Positions 19,492 to 26,048 of a stretch of DNA of 26,048 nucleotides are shown here, piece by piece. A model generated the notes under the pieces. That model saw only the letters and a program-made list of their open reading frames with translations. It searched no databases and was not told the DNA's origin. The stretch is from Botryllus schlosseri (Eukaryota > Chordata > Ascidiacea > Stolidobranchia > Styelidae): assembly GCA_000444245.1 (NCBI GenBank), contig ATSW01099918.1:1-26048 (forward strand), given 5' to 3'. A program made the translations under genes and the position numbers. The first letter of the stretch is position 1. Each line of letters starts with the position of its first letter.

Positions 19492-19518
19492 TGCCTAAGA
19501 AGTCTCCGTTAATCTTAC

Positions 19519-19685
19519 TTCGTGCATATATAAAGCGCTGATCCCCATTTCCACAGGCGCCAATTCCGCCATGGCTTGCGGGGTCAAGTCGGCGTTGCGA
19601 GTGCCGAGCATGCTCTCACCGATCCTGCTCGCCAACATTGCTTCTCGACGCCTGGTCGACATGTGTAGCTGATCTGCGTTAAATC
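19519..19685 (-). CDS. ATG9: ATG9 exon with conserved ALYMHE segment
   Basis: The acceptor is TTTTCAACAG (exon starts 19685) and the donor is GAA/GTAAGA (ends 19519). At 167 bases it enters in phase 1, completing a Gly codon with the previous exon, and leaves in phase 0. It encodes FNADQLHMSTRRREAMLASR, a middle stretch, and TPQAMAELAPVEMGISALYM ending HE. The final part matches the conserved C-terminal ATG9 motif (human EYASTEMSLHALYMHQL), a short block conserved beyond the membrane core. Confidence 0.92.
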
Positions 19686-19817
19686 CTGTTGAAAATTGTG
19701 ACAAATATAAGTTTGACGGTAAGACGCATGTGTATTGTAAAAGGACTGTTTTTTTTCACATACCTTCTTCAAATTTCACTGCTTATACGAGATAAATTAA
19801 TATGGTGCCAAAAAGAA

Positions 19818-19870
19818 CGATGCACACCAAATTTGGATCAATTCCTACTGGTAGAAGCGAAGTTATTTTA
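19818..19870. repeat. Fragment of the palindromic TA-target MITE
   Basis: ACGATGCACACCAAATTTGG followed by ATCAATTCCTACTGGTAGAA matches an internal arm of the element at 13483-14142. The rest is lost. Confidence 0.65.
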
Positions 19871-19985
19871 AGAAAAAATCTTGCATTTTTGAAATTTCCT
19901 TACAGATCTACTATTATTTCAACTAAAAAGTGTCACGTAGATCCAGGAGCAACGAAATATTACAGTTACGTGTGCGTATAGTCTA

Positions 19986-20177
19986 AGGGGACTAGCGACC
20001 CAAATAAAATCAGAGTTTTCTTTGATAATGGGGGAGGAGGAGGTTCAAGTCGACGCATTTTCTGTCTGTGAAATCCAAAAAAATCCACAATCTGCAGGGT
20101 AGAACGAAAATTGTGAAAATTTCACGGTGATGGGGGGTAGCCATCCGAAATTTACGTTTTTGGGTTGCTAGTCCCCT
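19986..20177. mobile_element. 192-bp MITE with 20-bp inverted termini and TA target
   Basis: The left end is AGGGGACTAGCGACCCAAA and the right end is TTTGGGTTGCTAGTCCCCT, inverted repeats with one mismatch. Each is flanked by TA (19984-19985 and 20178-20179). The interior is GGGGGAGGAGGAGG-containing with no coding capacity. It fits a Tc1/mariner-type non-autonomous element, unrelated by sequence to the other families here. It sits in an ATG9 intron. Confidence 0.85.
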
Positions 20178-20284
20178 TATAGCAGAGGATACTTGAATGC
20201 TTCGAAAAAGCTGTACTTCACGACCAACCCCTTCTGGTTCTATGTGCAGTTATGTAAGGAATAATAATTTGAAATGGAATCTAC

Positions 20285-20467
20285 CTTGCTGTCCCTCCGC
20301 GATACTAGAAATCAAACCAAGACCGCTTTCACCTACACCCCCTTCTTTACGGGACACCCCGCGTAACCTCAGCCGCATTTGAGATCGGTCCATGGCAGAT
20401 TGTCTCATTTGTGGCAGCGATGACATCATCATCGATTCGTCGTAGGTCACGCTGTCCTCTGGCATTG
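20285..20467 (-). CDS. ATG9: ATG9 exon, polar Met/Ser-rich tail segment
   Basis: The acceptor is TCAATTTTTAG (exon starts 20467) and the donor is CAAG/GTAGAT (ends 20285). It is 183 bases, entering in phase 1 (completing Ser) and leaving in phase 1, consistent with both neighbours. It encodes MPEDSVTYDESMMMSSLPQM, then RQSAMDRSQMRLRLRGVSRK and a Gly-rich end EGGVGESGLGLISSIAEGQQ. It has no domain and is part of the cytosolic tail of ATG9. Confidence 0.88.
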
Positions 20468-20689
20468 CTAAAAATTGAATGCAAACGATTACTTTCCGAC
20501 ATAAAATCTTTGCTGATATTATAGCTGAGCAATATCAGGCGCCTGTGTGATTCAATTCTCAGTTTAGTGTCAAGCCATCATGAACACACAATAGTATGAC
20601 ATCGTAGCAGCAATACTGACCAGGAATTTTCAAAAAATGTATCCTTTTAGCAGCCACAAGGTAGATATACAATTGAATAGCATATTCAA

Positions 20690-20745
20690 ATCGAAATAAA
20701 CCCAAATATTTTCGGCTGACACTCGTCAGGAGTAATCGTCAGAAA
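20690..20745. repeat. Single arm of the GGCTGACACTCGTCAGGGG foldback family
   Basis: ATATTTTCGGCTGACACTCG followed by TCAGGAGTAATCGTCAG, preceded by GCATATTCAAATCGAAATAA as in other copies. This suggests the true element end lies further left than the palindrome edge. Confidence 0.65.
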
Positions 20746-20756
20746 TTATTAGGGCA

Positions 20757-21100
20757 CAAAATTTCGATTTTGAATAAAATCCTATCGACGGAGGCAAATT
20801 CTTCAATAATTTATTAAAGATCTACACACCGCAAATTCTAGGAATTGAAATCCTAAATTTTCAACATCAATAACTTCTCTTCCACGGGATGAAATTGAGC
20901 CAAATTTGTCGTGCATCGTTTTTGCAGACAAGCTAGCAATTTCATGGGGTAGCCAGCAAAATTTGATACAGTTTTATATTCAATTTTATTAGGTAGGATA
21001 AATCCAAAACCTTTTTTTGATATAGCAATGCTTCTATAGGTTGGAATTGAGTAAAAATTGGTGTGCAACCCAACAATTTTATCAAGTAGCAAGAAGAGGT
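20757..21100. mobile_element. Truncated palindromic TA-target MITE
   Basis: It contains TTTCGATTTTGAATAAAATC, the inverse TCCTAAATTTTCAACATCAA, TTTCATGGGGTAGCCAGC, GCAATGCTTCTATAGGTTGG and CAACAATTTTATCAAGTAGC. The outer left arm and right terminus are missing. It supplies the uninterrupted version of the hAT insertion site seen at 7771. Confidence 0.75.
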
Positions 21101-21104
21101 TGTC

Positions 21105-21310
21105 AGTAACGAAGTACTTCTACTTTTTGAAGTACTCAAAGTAGATTTTGCCCACTCGTACTACTTATTCAGTAATTATGATTTTAGACTACTTCCACGT
21201 GACAGTTTTCAGTTCTTTAGGCAAAAATAGGCGTAGAATACATATTTACCTGTGAACCGCCACTCCTACTTCTAGAATATCTGGAGTTGCTTCTACTTCT
21301 ACTTGAGTAG
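21105..21310. repeat. Possible hAT-like MITE with AAGTACTTCTAC ends
   Basis: GTCAGTAACGAAGTACTTCT on the left and TCTACTTGAGTAGCAACGGTG on the right are roughly inverted, with further AGTACT/AGTAGA motifs inside. The pattern resembles common hAT-type MITEs, but no target duplication is visible and the ends are approximate. Confidence 0.35.
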
Positions 21311-21447
21311 CAACGGTGAATACTTTGACCACCTCTGGTAGCAAGTTAATATTGAAAAAAGGACTTTTGAACACCATATTGAACAACTTCTTCGATTACA
21401 CTTGTGCAGGAAGAAATGATTGAAAATTTTGATAAAAAACGACGTAC

Positions 21448-21541
21448 ATTCTCGCATGATGGATTGCGGCCTTTGTTCTGTGTTTGTTGTGACGTTGCTA
21501 GTCATCATGCTCCGAACGGGCTGCTGGAAAATGCTGGTTTG
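21448..21541 (-). CDS. ATG9: ATG9 exon, 94 bases
   Basis: The acceptor is CTATATTTTCAG (exon starts 21541) and the donor is GAAT/GTACGT (ends 21448). It enters in phase 0 and leaves in phase 1, agreeing with the exons on either side. It encodes QTSIFQQPVRSMMTSNVTTN followed by TEQRPQSIMRE. It is a polar tail segment with no domain. Assignment rests on splice phase and position between better-conserved exons. Confidence 0.82.
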
Positions 21542-21885
21542 CTGAAAATATAGAGTGGTCTCACCGGGCAAGTTTGAAATTTTGTGCAGATTTTAATTCT
21601 GTGATGTCCCAGTGCTGCGCTCCAATTACGAGAACGAAGTTTAAAAAAGAATATGCGAGGGGGTTCGCATACTAATCAGATAGGGATATTTTCGGAATTG
21701 AGATGCATCGGACGCATGCATATATCGCGTCCGCTGTCCACTCTAGTATAAACTACTGGATTTTCCAAATTCGCAACATTGCCCTTTTTTATTTTATCTA
21801 ATGGAAGAGTCGATATATGCATGTAACAAGACATACTAACTAGAACTACTGAATTTTTAAAACTCACAATTATAACTATTAACTA

Positions 21886-22140
21886 CTAACTACTGAATTT
21901 TCAAAATCTGCAACAAGAACTAGAACTACTGAATTTTCAAAATCTGCAACAAGAACTAGAACTACTGAATTTTCAAAATCTGCAACTAGAACTAGAACTA
22001 CTGAATTTTCAAAATCTGCAACTAGAACCAGAACTACTGAATTTTCAAATTCTGCAACTAGAACTAGAACTACTGAATTTTCAAAATCTGCAACTAGAAG
22101 AACTAGAACTACCGAATATTTAAAATGTGCAACCAGAACT
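21886..22140. repeat. 36-bp tandem repeat array in an ATG9 intron
   Basis: Units of AACTAGAACTACTGAATTTT followed by CAAAATCTGCAACAAG recur about seven times with few changes, with decayed units out to about 21838. The unit is a multiple of three and has no stop on the minus strand, so it gives an apparent 12-residue periodic peptide (VLVLVADFENSV). Splice sites show it is intronic. Confidence 0.9.
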
Positions 22141-22423
22141 ACATAGAATAGGCTAAATATTGAGTTGAGTTTGATGTGGTGACCTCCCACACGACGGTTT
22201 CTAAAAATTTTTGGGGTACGCTTAATCGCACAAGAACCCCTGGTTTAAGGTTTTGAGAAGGGGTAACTTCAGGGTTGGAGCTGGGACTCTGCGTTAGTCT
22301 TGGGGTTAAAAAGTTGCACCTCAACCCGCACGAGTAAATGTCGCAAGTACGCAAAATCAAACCCAGAATTTTAACAACCAGCACTGGTAGGCTACTTGTA
22401 CATCTGACAACCTCTGGTCTTAC

Positions 22424-22522
22424 CTGCATATCGATCGAACCGAGAGACTGCAGCGATGATAGCAATGGATTTTGTACCACATCATGCCGACTCAGCAATA
22501 GTGCGTCATGATGCGCCCGGCT
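22424..22522 (-). CDS. ATG9: ATG9 exon, 99 bases
   Basis: The acceptor is TTCTTTTTCAG (exon starts 22522) and the donor is CAG/GTAAGA (ends 22424), phase 0 at both ends. It encodes SRAHHDALLLSRHDVVQNPL followed by LSSLQSLGSIDMQ. The NPLLSSLQSL part corresponds to the human ATG9A ENALFTSIQSLQS region, just after the membrane core. Confidence 0.88.
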
Positions 22523-22614
22523 CTGAAAAAGAAATACAAGTTTCACCACAACCAGATAATCTGAATAGCCTCTTAGACGCACACAACTTCAATATACATT
22601 TGTATAGTATATTC

Positions 22615-23403
22615 CAGTGTTGGGATGACTCGAGGCACCTTTCTCGTATGACTTGACTTGACTCGAGTCACTCTGCTAAAATGACTTGACTTGGCGTGTT
22701 AGAAATGTGGATTGAGTCGTGACTCGGAGCAAAATTCTCGAGTCAATTTCAAGTCGTCAAGGAATCGGTGTCGATAAAAATCACTGTATCTTGCATATGG
22801 TCGGATTGCTCGCGAAACGCTGGCGTGACCCGTGAGAGCGACCAATCATTCAACGATGGTGCGTTTTACCGAGCCTCCATTGTTGCTTCCAGCCTGCGAT
22901 GTCGTAAACTAGAATAGTTAAGTGATTTAACATCAAAATGTCTATTTCTTTTCTCTGTTCATACCTTAACAAAACCTCTTCTTTTATTGAAATTGATTTC
23001 AAATATAGTCCTCAACCATTGGCGCAGGCTCGAATTGTATTATATCGATTTGCAAATGGGTAACGTATTGCATCTTATCAGTTCGTTTCTCTATCTTGGC
23101 TGGTAACTATAAACTGAGGCTATGCAATTACGCAGATTAGCATTTCTACATGTATGTGGGTGATACAGCGCCTTCTTGCGTGTATATTTAACTCAATAAT
23201 CGTTCATCGGTTCAGAATTAATGACCGCTCAATCCGCATTTCAGACAGCTAGCAAAATGCAATGACATAATTTGAAAAGGTGACTTGACTTGACTTGAAT
23301 TGTGACTTGACTTGCCTCAAGTCACCTTCAAAAATCGATTTACTCGACTCGAGTCAAAATGTGCAATGACTCGAAATGACTCGTGACTCTAAGGTAGTGA
23401 CTT
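22615..23403. mobile_element. Decayed larger relative of the TGACTCGAGTCA-rich element
   Basis: It begins CAGTGTTGGGATGACTCGAG, a hAT-like terminus. Both edges (22615-22750 and 23278-23403) carry dense TGACTTGACTTGACTCGAGT motifs, with about 520 bases between that hold no recognisable frame. The right terminus is lost where the foldback-family copy begins. It may be a less deleted member of the family. Confidence 0.5.
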
Positions 23404-23610
23404 GTGAGGGGTAATTGTCAGCAACTAGCAGAGAATTGAAAAGAACATTGTATATCAACAATGTATCACCAAATATGATACGGGTATTAAATTTTGAAAA
23501 ATCGGGGCGAGGAGATCGCTTAAGCCTAATGCACTATTTCTGTTGCCACAAACTAGGTTGGCGTATTTCGACACAAGACGACGTTAAGGCTCACAAATGA
23601 GAGAATGACG
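23404..23610. mobile_element. Truncated foldback element (GGGGTAATCGTCAGCAACTAG family)
   Basis: GAGGGGTAATTGTCAGCAAC, GAACATTGTATATCAACAAT, GCACTATTTCTGTTG and AAGGCTCACAAATGAGAGAA match, in order, the left arm and interior of the full element at 25730-26046. Outer left and right arms are missing. Confidence 0.7.
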
Positions 23611-23641
23611 ATAGAATCATAACCTGAAAACAACAGCTCAC

Positions 23642-23791
23642 CTTCAGCACGTTCAAAAACTCGCCGCCAGGTTGGGTCGGCTTCCATTGCGGGTTCGTGA
23701 TGGCGAAATGGACCAGGGACATCTCAGTCTTGCCGCCTTCGGTCTTTGTGAAAGGCTGGGGAGGCGGTCGGTTTTCGTCGGTAGCCTGCCA
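23642..23791 (-). CDS. ATG9: ATG9 exon with conserved MHFAITNPxW motif
   Basis: The acceptor is TTTGTTTCCTGCAG (exon starts 23791) and the donor is AAG/GTGAGC (ends 23642). It is 150 bases, phase 0 at both ends. It encodes WQATDENRPPPQPFTKTEGG, then KTEMSLVHFAITNPQWKPTQ and PGGEFLNVLK. Human ATG9A has DGKTELSLMHFAITNPGWQP at this place, a near-exact match to one of the best-conserved ATG9 signatures, at the cytosolic end of the core domain. Confidence 0.96.
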
Positions 23792-23831
23792 CTGCAGGAA
23801 ACAAAAAGACAAGATAAGAAGGCGCAAAAGC

Positions 23832-24407
23832 CAGGGTTGTAATGACTCGAGTCATTTTTTCAAATGCGTAAAATGACTCGACTCGAGTCACGATTTTCTG
23901 ATGACTCGACTTGACTCGAGTCATTTTCTCAAAATAAGGAAATGACTCGACTCGAGTCAATCTGTGAATTGACTCGACTTGAACTCGAGTCATTACGCAT
24001 GACTCGAACCAAGTGATATTACTCGAGCGTCAGACGGCCAAGACCGACATTTCATTGTCATTTCGAAGAATAGTAAAATAACCTCACTATTGGGGTTTCG
24101 TCTATCGGTACTGCTGCTTGAAAATGCGACCAGAAACTGCTAAAAGTGAGGAAAATTAGTATATTATAAATGCGAACCATTCGATATCACCAAACAGAGT
24201 TACAAAAAGTGGGTTTGACAAGACGTTAACTGGAAATTGAGCAGTAAACACAATGACTTGGATTTAGACCTGAGTCATAATACCATGACTCGGACCTCTT
24301 CTCGCTGACTTGGTGGTGAATTGAAAATGACTCGACTTGACTCGAGTCGCAACTACGAAAGCGAGATTGACTCGTGACTGGGACCCTTGCGACTTGGTTA
24401 CAAACCC
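23832..24407. mobile_element. Full-length TGACTCGAGTCA-rich MITE with near-perfect 8-bp target duplication
   Basis: It starts CAGGGTTGTAATGACTCGAG and ends GCGACTTGGTTACAAACCC. Flanks GCAAAAGC (23824-23831) and GCAAAAAC (24408-24415) agree at 7 of 8 bases, supporting hAT-type insertion. The left 170 bases hold about ten TGACTCGA or CTCGAGTCA motifs in both directions. The interior shares TTTCGTCTATCGGTACTG and AATTAGTATATTATAAATGC with the copies at 17741 and 4003. It sits in an ATG9 intron. Confidence 0.8.
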
Positions 24408-24436
24408 GCAAAAACCTAGTTATCCGAAACACTTAC

Positions 24437-24616
24437 CCTGGGATCGCCGTGCCTCCTGATGTCCATCTGCGCAAACGAGCAGACGTCCCCGACGCCCGCG
24501 ATGTCGACGGTAAAATTTCTGAAGAAATCCACTATGCGGTCGGACCGCTGCCTCATCGGGAACATCAGAACAAACGGAGTCAGAAACGGGGACAGGAGCT
24601 CTTCGACGATGTTAAC
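24437..24616 (-). CDS. ATG9: ATG9 exon: core-domain segment with FFRNFTV signature
   Basis: The acceptor is TTATGGTCAAG (exon starts 24616) and the donor is CAGG/GTAAGT (ends 24437). It is 180 bases, phase 0. It encodes VNIVEELLSPFLTPFVLMFP, then MRQRSDRIVDFFRNFTVDIA and GVGDVCSFAQMDIRRHGDPR. Human ATG9A reads EELLSPIVTPLIL, ALEIIDFFRNFTVEVVGVGD and CSFAQMDVRQHGHP, so identity is high throughout. ATG9 is a homotrimeric lipid scramblase on Golgi/endosome-derived vesicles that seed autophagosomes. The hydrophobic ELLSPFLTPFVLMF stretch belongs to its membrane-embedded core. Confidence 0.97.
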
Positions 24617-24711
24617 CTTGACCATAACAAAATAAAATCAGGTGAAATGTGATATACATACAAGCAAGGTATAGGCGGGAGGCTCGATATAACAGAGTCA
24701 TCAAAGCCAAG

Positions 24712-24722
24712 CCCCCCCCCCC
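24712..24722 (+). repeat. Poly(C) run of 11
   Basis: Homopolymer in an ATG9 intron, about 95 bases upstream (in transcript sense) of the core exon. Length may be uncertain in assembly. Confidence 0.8.
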
Positions 24723-24786
24723 ATGCCAGGAGCATCTTGCAGCAGAAGTAGAACTCTAGACTAATTAACCTAATACCTGAACAGTA

Positions 24787-25300
24787 GGGTGGTTCAAAAA
24801 TAGCTGTTCTTCTGGATTCTTGAGATTGACTTGACTAAATTATTAGGTTGACTAAAAAAAACGCTGTGAATTAGGTTCGATTTCAACTGGTAGATGTGAA
24901 GGCCCGGTAGTTTGAAAATTCTGAATCTATTCTAAAAAATTTTTTAATTCATTTTCAAATATTACTGTCAGCCACATGAAATTGTTGAGTTGTCTACAAA
25001 AACGATGCAAAACAAACTTGAATAGTATATTCATATTGAAATGAGCCCGGATATTTTCGGCTGACACTCGTCAGGGGTAATCGTCAACTAGTAGAGAATT
25101 GGAAAGAACATTGTATATCAACAATCGTATCATAAAATATACAATGTTCTATCCGATTCTCTACTAGTTGCTGACGATTACCCCTGATGAGTGTCAGCCG
25201 AAAATATTTGCCAGTTGGAATTGAGTCAAATTTGATGTGCAGCGTTATTTTCAGGCGACCTACCAATTTAATCGGTGAATCTCCACAATTTCTGAACATA
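24787..25300. mobile_element. Palindromic TA-target MITE interrupted by a foldback element
   Basis: The left end, after TA at 24785-24786, is GGGTGGTTCAAAAATAGCTG, matching the family terminus. It continues with ATTAGGTTGACTAAAA, TTCGATTTCAACTGGTAGAT, CCACATGAAATTGTTGAG and AAAACGATGCAAAACAAA up to about 25018. After the inserted foldback copy it resumes with CCAGTTGGAATTGAGTCAAA and ACCAATTTAATCGGTGAA. The right terminus is degraded and lies close to the neighbouring ATG9 exon donor at 25318. Confidence 0.6.
25051..25207. mobile_element. Short foldback copy, 157 bp, almost wholly palindromic
   Basis: Arms of about 68 bases (ATATTTTCGGCTGACACTCG through GAACATTGTATA) are inverted around a loop near 25118-25139. 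It is an internally deleted copy of the 25730-26046 family. Additional family sequence to the left (AGTATATTCATATTGAAATG) shows that the original element extended to about 25019. Confidence 0.85.
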
Positions 25301-25318
25301 TCACTTAGATACACTTAC

Positions 25319-25453
25319 GGCTCTGTATTGAAATAACTGCGAAAACTCCCCCCGCACTTGATCCGTGTGGGCCCGCCCGTGCCATGACGTCGGGGCGTAG
25401 TGGATTTGAGACAGCACTTTCTTCATGAGATGCTCGGGACAGGAATATTCGTT
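25319..25453 (-). CDS. ATG9: ATG9 exon: most upstream exon visible, core domain
   Basis: The acceptor is TTTTGCGCAG (exon starts 25453) and the donor is GCC/GTAAGT (ends 25319). It is 135 bases, phase 0. It encodes NEYSCPEHLMKKVLSQIHYA, then PTSWHGRAHTDQVRGEFSQL and FQYRA. Human ATG9A reads FCPEQLLRVILAHIHYMPDH and then W-x-G-x-AH, RDEFAQLFQYKA in the same place. The phase-0 junction to the next exon gives FQYRA-VNIVEELLSP, exactly collinear with the family. About half of ATG9, including the N-terminus and the first membrane helices, lies beyond the right edge of the window. Confidence 0.96.
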
Positions 25454-25729
25454 CTGCGCAAAATAAAAAAGCCAAGATTAGCGCGCAGATATTTGCCATT
25501 CTCACGCGTATCGGAATGTACTCTTACTTTCTGAACTGAGAATGAATTTTGTTGTATTGCTTTCAAATTAGGAATTCAATTAATTTAATTTCAAAGTATT
25601 TGTGAATTCAGGAATTCTAATTCTAATCTAATTCGGACTAGCTGAAAATTTTCTCGCCGATCGACTGCGATTCGAAGGTGCATTGCCGCAAATTGTCGCA
25701 ATTGAACAGCATATTCATGTTGAAATAAT
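25454..25729. other. ATG9 intron portion
   Basis: Intronic sequence upstream of the 25453 exon. It carries a single copy of the minisatellite core (GGAATTCTAATTCTAATCTA at about 25612-25631) and GCATATTCATGTTGAAATAA, which accompanies foldback-family ends. Confidence 0.4.
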
Positions 25730-26046
25730 CCCGAATATTTTCGGCTGACACTAGTCAGGGGTAATCGTCAGCGACTAGCGGAGAATTGAAAAGAACGTTG
25801 TATATCAACAATCGTATCACAAAATATGACGTCACCAGCATGAAATTTCAAACGAGACAGCGTTCATTGTACTATTTTCAGGTGGTACACGAACTCCTTT
25901 TGTTGACAGAGTTTGGGTCGGTGTATTTTGATAAAAGTCGACTCCAAGGCACACAAACGAAAGTGTGTTGATATACGCTGTTCTTTCCAATTCTCTACTA
26001 GTTGCTGACGATTACCCCTGACGAGTGTCAGCCGAAAATATTCGGG
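25730..26046. mobile_element. Full-length foldback MITE, about 317 bp
   Basis: The left end CCCGAATATTTTCGGCTGAC and right end GTCAGCCGAAAATATTCGGG are perfect inverse repeats. The inverted similarity continues through GGGGTAATCGTCAGCGACTAG and TTGTATATCAACA for about 85 bases per arm. The 140-base interior includes GAAATTTCAAACGAGACAGC and GACTCCAAGGCACACAAACG and has no coding capacity. It ends two bases before the window edge, so flanks cannot be tested for a duplication. Other copies lie at 15470, 20690, 23404 and 25051. Confidence 0.85.
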
Positions 26047-26048
26047 TT

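Noticed and set aside
19492-19518. Splicing of the hAT segment directly onto the ATG9 exon at 19519
   Set aside because: The phases would fit, but the intron would be only about 25 bases, too short for ordinary splicing. The exon starting at 18718 also fits in phase.
21879-22190. 103-codon frame with a 12-residue periodic peptide
   Set aside because: It is the translation of a 36-bp minisatellite in an intron. Flanking ATG9 exons splice around it with matching phases.
23724-23993. 89-codon minus-strand frame running into ATG9 exon sequence
   Set aside because: Its start lies in the TGACTCGAGTCA-rich MITE, and it is in a different frame from the conserved ATG9 exon.
1-26048. tRNA or rRNA genes, CRISPR arrays and virus-derived or LTR elements
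   Set aside because: I looked for conserved tRNA boxes, rRNA cores, regularly spaced repeats and long terminal repeats by eye and saw none. The tandem arrays present are minisatellites without unique spacers.

Overview
The window looks like nuclear DNA from an invertebrate animal. The genes are animal-type (ORC2, the beta subunit of mitochondrial processing peptidase, ATG9), introns are short and GT-AG, the base composition is AT-rich, and introns and spacers are packed with short non-autonomous DNA transposons. A tunicate or another small-genome marine invertebrate would fit, but the window alone does not fix the species. A few ambiguous bases (N at 1296, 5542, 5545-5546 and 6352) point to an unpolished or polymorphic assembly.

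Layout. Positions 1-1723 hold no convincing gene. An intronless plus-strand gene at 1724-3019 encodes a 431-residue coiled-coil protein that I cannot name. Positions 4003-5772 hold three copies of a short element rich in TGACTCGAGTCA, one of them split by the 3' end of a LINE. ORC2 is on the minus strand in two exons (10332-9651 and 7311-6176). Its intron holds a palindromic element into which a 1207-bp hAT-type element has inserted, with a perfect 8-bp target duplication. An intronless PMPCB (MPP-beta) lies at 13384-11969 on the minus strand, between two copies of the same palindromic family. Positions 14143-16239 have only weak gene candidates. The last nine exons of ATG9 (514 residues, C-terminal part) run on the minus strand from 25453 to 17603. 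All splice sites are GT-AG, all phases agree, and a polyadenylation signal lies at 16245-16240. The 5' part of ATG9 lies beyond the right edge.

The three named genes do not form a pathway: they serve replication licensing (ORC2), mitochondrial import (PMPCB) and autophagy (ATG9). Shared orientation is the only link seen.

The most distinctive content is the layered mobile DNA: at least four short-element families, several nested insertions with readable target duplications, a 660-bp near-complete palindrome beginning about 100 bp upstream of PMPCB, two minisatellites, and an open hAT transposase C-terminal segment inside an ATG9 intron. I saw no rRNA, tRNA, CRISPR array, LTR or virus-derived element.
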